A stretch of DNA of 64,000 nt from assembly GCA_963772965.1 (NCBI GenBank), contig CAVYZU010000004.1, positions 473,910 through 537,909 of the forward strand, written 5' to 3'. Under the pieces are notes generated by a model. The model was given only the letters and a program-made list of their open reading frames with translations, had not been told where the DNA came from and made no database searches. The stretch is from AP-15 sp963772965. GTDB lineage: Bacteria > Pseudomonadota > Alphaproteobacteria > ATCC43930 > CGMCC-115725. Below, piece after piece: positions 62,717 to 64,000 of the stretch (position 1 is its first letter; every line of letters starts with the position of its first letter). A program made the translations under genes and the position numbers.

Positions 62717-63549
62717 CTACGAACTGTCGGGAGCGGCGGGAAACATCTCCAGCTCCTTGGCATCGTGGGCGCAGAACAAGCGAATATCGCGACCATGGGT
62801 TTGCTTGAGCCGCCCCAGCCGCGCTTGGTTGTTCAGACGCGCCGAATTGTCGGCCGCCATCATGCGCTGATAAAAACGCAGCATCGGCGTGCAGTGATAC
62901 TCGCCGAAATCCATTTCGCCGCGGAAGAAATACGCGTCGCCGGCATGCAGCAGCCAGCCCGGAGTCGTGCGAATGGCGATCCCACAATGGCCGAGCGTGT
63001 GACCGGCTAACGGCACGATCAGGATGTCCGAGTGCAATCCGACGAGATCGCGCACACAGCGAAACCCGAACCAGCGTTCGCCATCGATCGAGTAAGGCTG
63101 CCAATTGACCGGCCCGTCCCATTGGCTCGGACGGTAGCGCCCCCGGTCGAGCGGGCTGTTGAGCTTGCAGCGCCGAGTTCGGCCTCGAGCACATGCACGG
63201 TTGCATCGGGAAAATCCTCGATCCCGCCGGCGTGGTCGAAGTCGAGATGCGTTAAAATGATGTGGCGGACATCTGCGGCGGCAAAGCCACGAGCCTCGAT
63301 TTGCCGCAATGCGGTATTTTCCTCGCGCAGCTTGATGCGGTTGGCGACTCGAAACAGCGGATTGAGCCGCTCCGGGTTCCTGACATCGGCGAGCCCGAAC
63401 CCGGTGTCGACCAGAACCAGCCCCGCTTCGGTTTCGATCAATAGGCAATGACAGATGATCTTCGCGGGCTGAAGGAACGGGCTGAAACCATCCCATAACC
63501 GTCCGCCGAGGGGGCACATTGTGCCGCAACTGAGATGGTGGATGCGCAT
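62717..63549 (-). pseudogene. MBL-fold lactonase-like hydrolase, one-base frameshift
   Basis: From ATG 63549: MRIHHLSCGTMCPLGGRLWD, ICHCLLIETEAGLVLVDTGF and the metal motif ILTHLDFDHAGGIEDFP, then the frame breaks near 63170 after VLEAEL. The other frame continues KLNSPLDRGRYRPSQW, then VPLAGHTLGHCGIAI, LLHAGDAYF and LFCAHDAKELE, ending at 62717. Overall it resembles N-acyl homoserine lactonase-like MBL enzymes. Either a recent lesion or a base error. Confidence 0.8.
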
Positions 63550-63684
63550 TTATGTTCACCTTGCGTCGCATCCTGAGAACACCAGGCGACGCGCGACGTT
63601 CGCCACCGGAAACGGGATTCGTTTCGATCGGGAAGCCCCGTGCGCCTAGCTGCGTTTGCCCCATATCTGGCGACTGGAGAAACC

Positions 63685-64000
63685 ATGACCACGACGGTAG
63701 GTACCGAGAGGAGGGTAGAGGATCTCTTGGAGGATTTGGTCCAGCTTGATTACGACATGGCCGACGCCTATCAAGCGGCGATCGATCGGCTGGACGACGC
63801 GCGTTTGCGGGATCGGTTGCGCGAATTCAAGGACGATCATCTGCGCCATATCGCCGAACTTGGCCACATTCTGGTGGAGATGGGCCGCGCGCCGCCCATT
63901 CAGGGCGGCATCAAGAGCCTTCTGACCCGCGGCAAGATTGTCATCGGGGGGCTGATCGGCGCCAAAGCTATCCTGCAGGAAATGCGCACAAATGAAGCCG
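63685..64000 (+). CDS. Ferritin-like (DUF2383-type) protein, truncated by window end
   Basis: First 105 codons from ATG 63685 (GGAGAAACC upstream): VEDLLEDLVQLDYDMADAYQ AAIDRLDD, FKDDHLRHIAELGHILVEMG and RGKIVIGGLIGAKAILQEMR. The helical four-helix-bundle start with DYDMADAY and DHLRHI fits the PA2169/DUF2383 ferritin-like group; iron binding is inferred. Confidence 0.8.
   Translation, partial: MTTTVGTERRVEDLLEDLVQLDYDMADAYQAAIDRLDDARLRDRLREFKDDHLRHIAELGHILVEMGRAPPIQGGIKSLLTRGKIVIGGLIGAKAILQEMRTNEA

Overview
The window is high-GC chromosomal DNA of an alphaproteobacterium, most likely a soil-type member of Hyphomicrobiales or a neighbouring order. That placement is inferred from the metG-tatD-MBL gene order, a DUF992 protein, a single-operon znuACB cluster and the overall gene style; there is no rRNA or marker gene here to fix it. 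Many small frameshifts, some of which look like base-calling deletions, mean the assembly itself should be treated with some caution.

Layout. 1-2.6 kb: the end of metG, then tatD and a PhnP-like hydrolase as one operon. 2.6-4.5 kb: degraded mobile debris (a transposase stub and a methyltransferase with an internal deletion). 4.5-7.05 kb: a zinc importer operon znuA-znuC-znuB with a candidate Zur box. 7.3-17.7 kb: ordinary chromosome, with a DUF992 protein, a cis-prenyltransferase, an ACMSD-like amidohydrolase, UppP/BacA, an aromatic-acid block (HpaB-like flavin monooxygenase plus 4-hydroxyphenylpyruvate dioxygenase, divergent from an AAHS permease), a YghU-type glutathione transferase and a CmcJ/AsaB-like oxidoreductase.

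18-24 kb holds the most unusual locus: one AT-richer gene for a protein of about 1293 residues that joins an FAD/NAD(P)-binding domain to a STAND-like P-loop ATPase. An IS1595-family element has split it cleanly (an 11-bp repeat flanks the element and removing it restores the frame), and an IS630-family element sits about 30 bp upstream of its start codon. 24-34 kb is a mosaic: an intact pyruvoyl-dependent arginine decarboxylase (pdaD) and three broken copies of its 3' half are interleaved with a MEDS protein/hybrid histidine kinase operon, a candidate group II intron remnant, a tRNA-3'-end-like segment and a large secreted alpha/beta hydrolase.

34-64 kb: a Tat-exported metallophosphoesterase, a frameshifted MgtC, a mazEF toxin-antitoxin pair with a perfect inverted repeat upstream, two tandem histidine-rich secreted proteins, an intact IS630 element, frameshifted DUF6065-like and DUF2254 genes, a DSD1-family PLP enzyme, a DUF72 protein, a DHA2-type exporter, a FUSC transporter bracketed by direct repeats, a MOSC-ferredoxin reductase fusion, a DNA glycosylase, a GMC oxidoreductase divergent from MmgE/PrpD, a third IS630 element, an IS1634 element, a RusA-like orphan, a small kinase, an agmatinase-family ureohydrolase (with a 3' remnant of itself nearby), a frameshifted lactonase-like hydrolase and the start of a ferritin-like protein. 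pdaD plus the ureohydrolase would give arginine -> agmatine -> putrescine, and both genes have left partial copies in the window.
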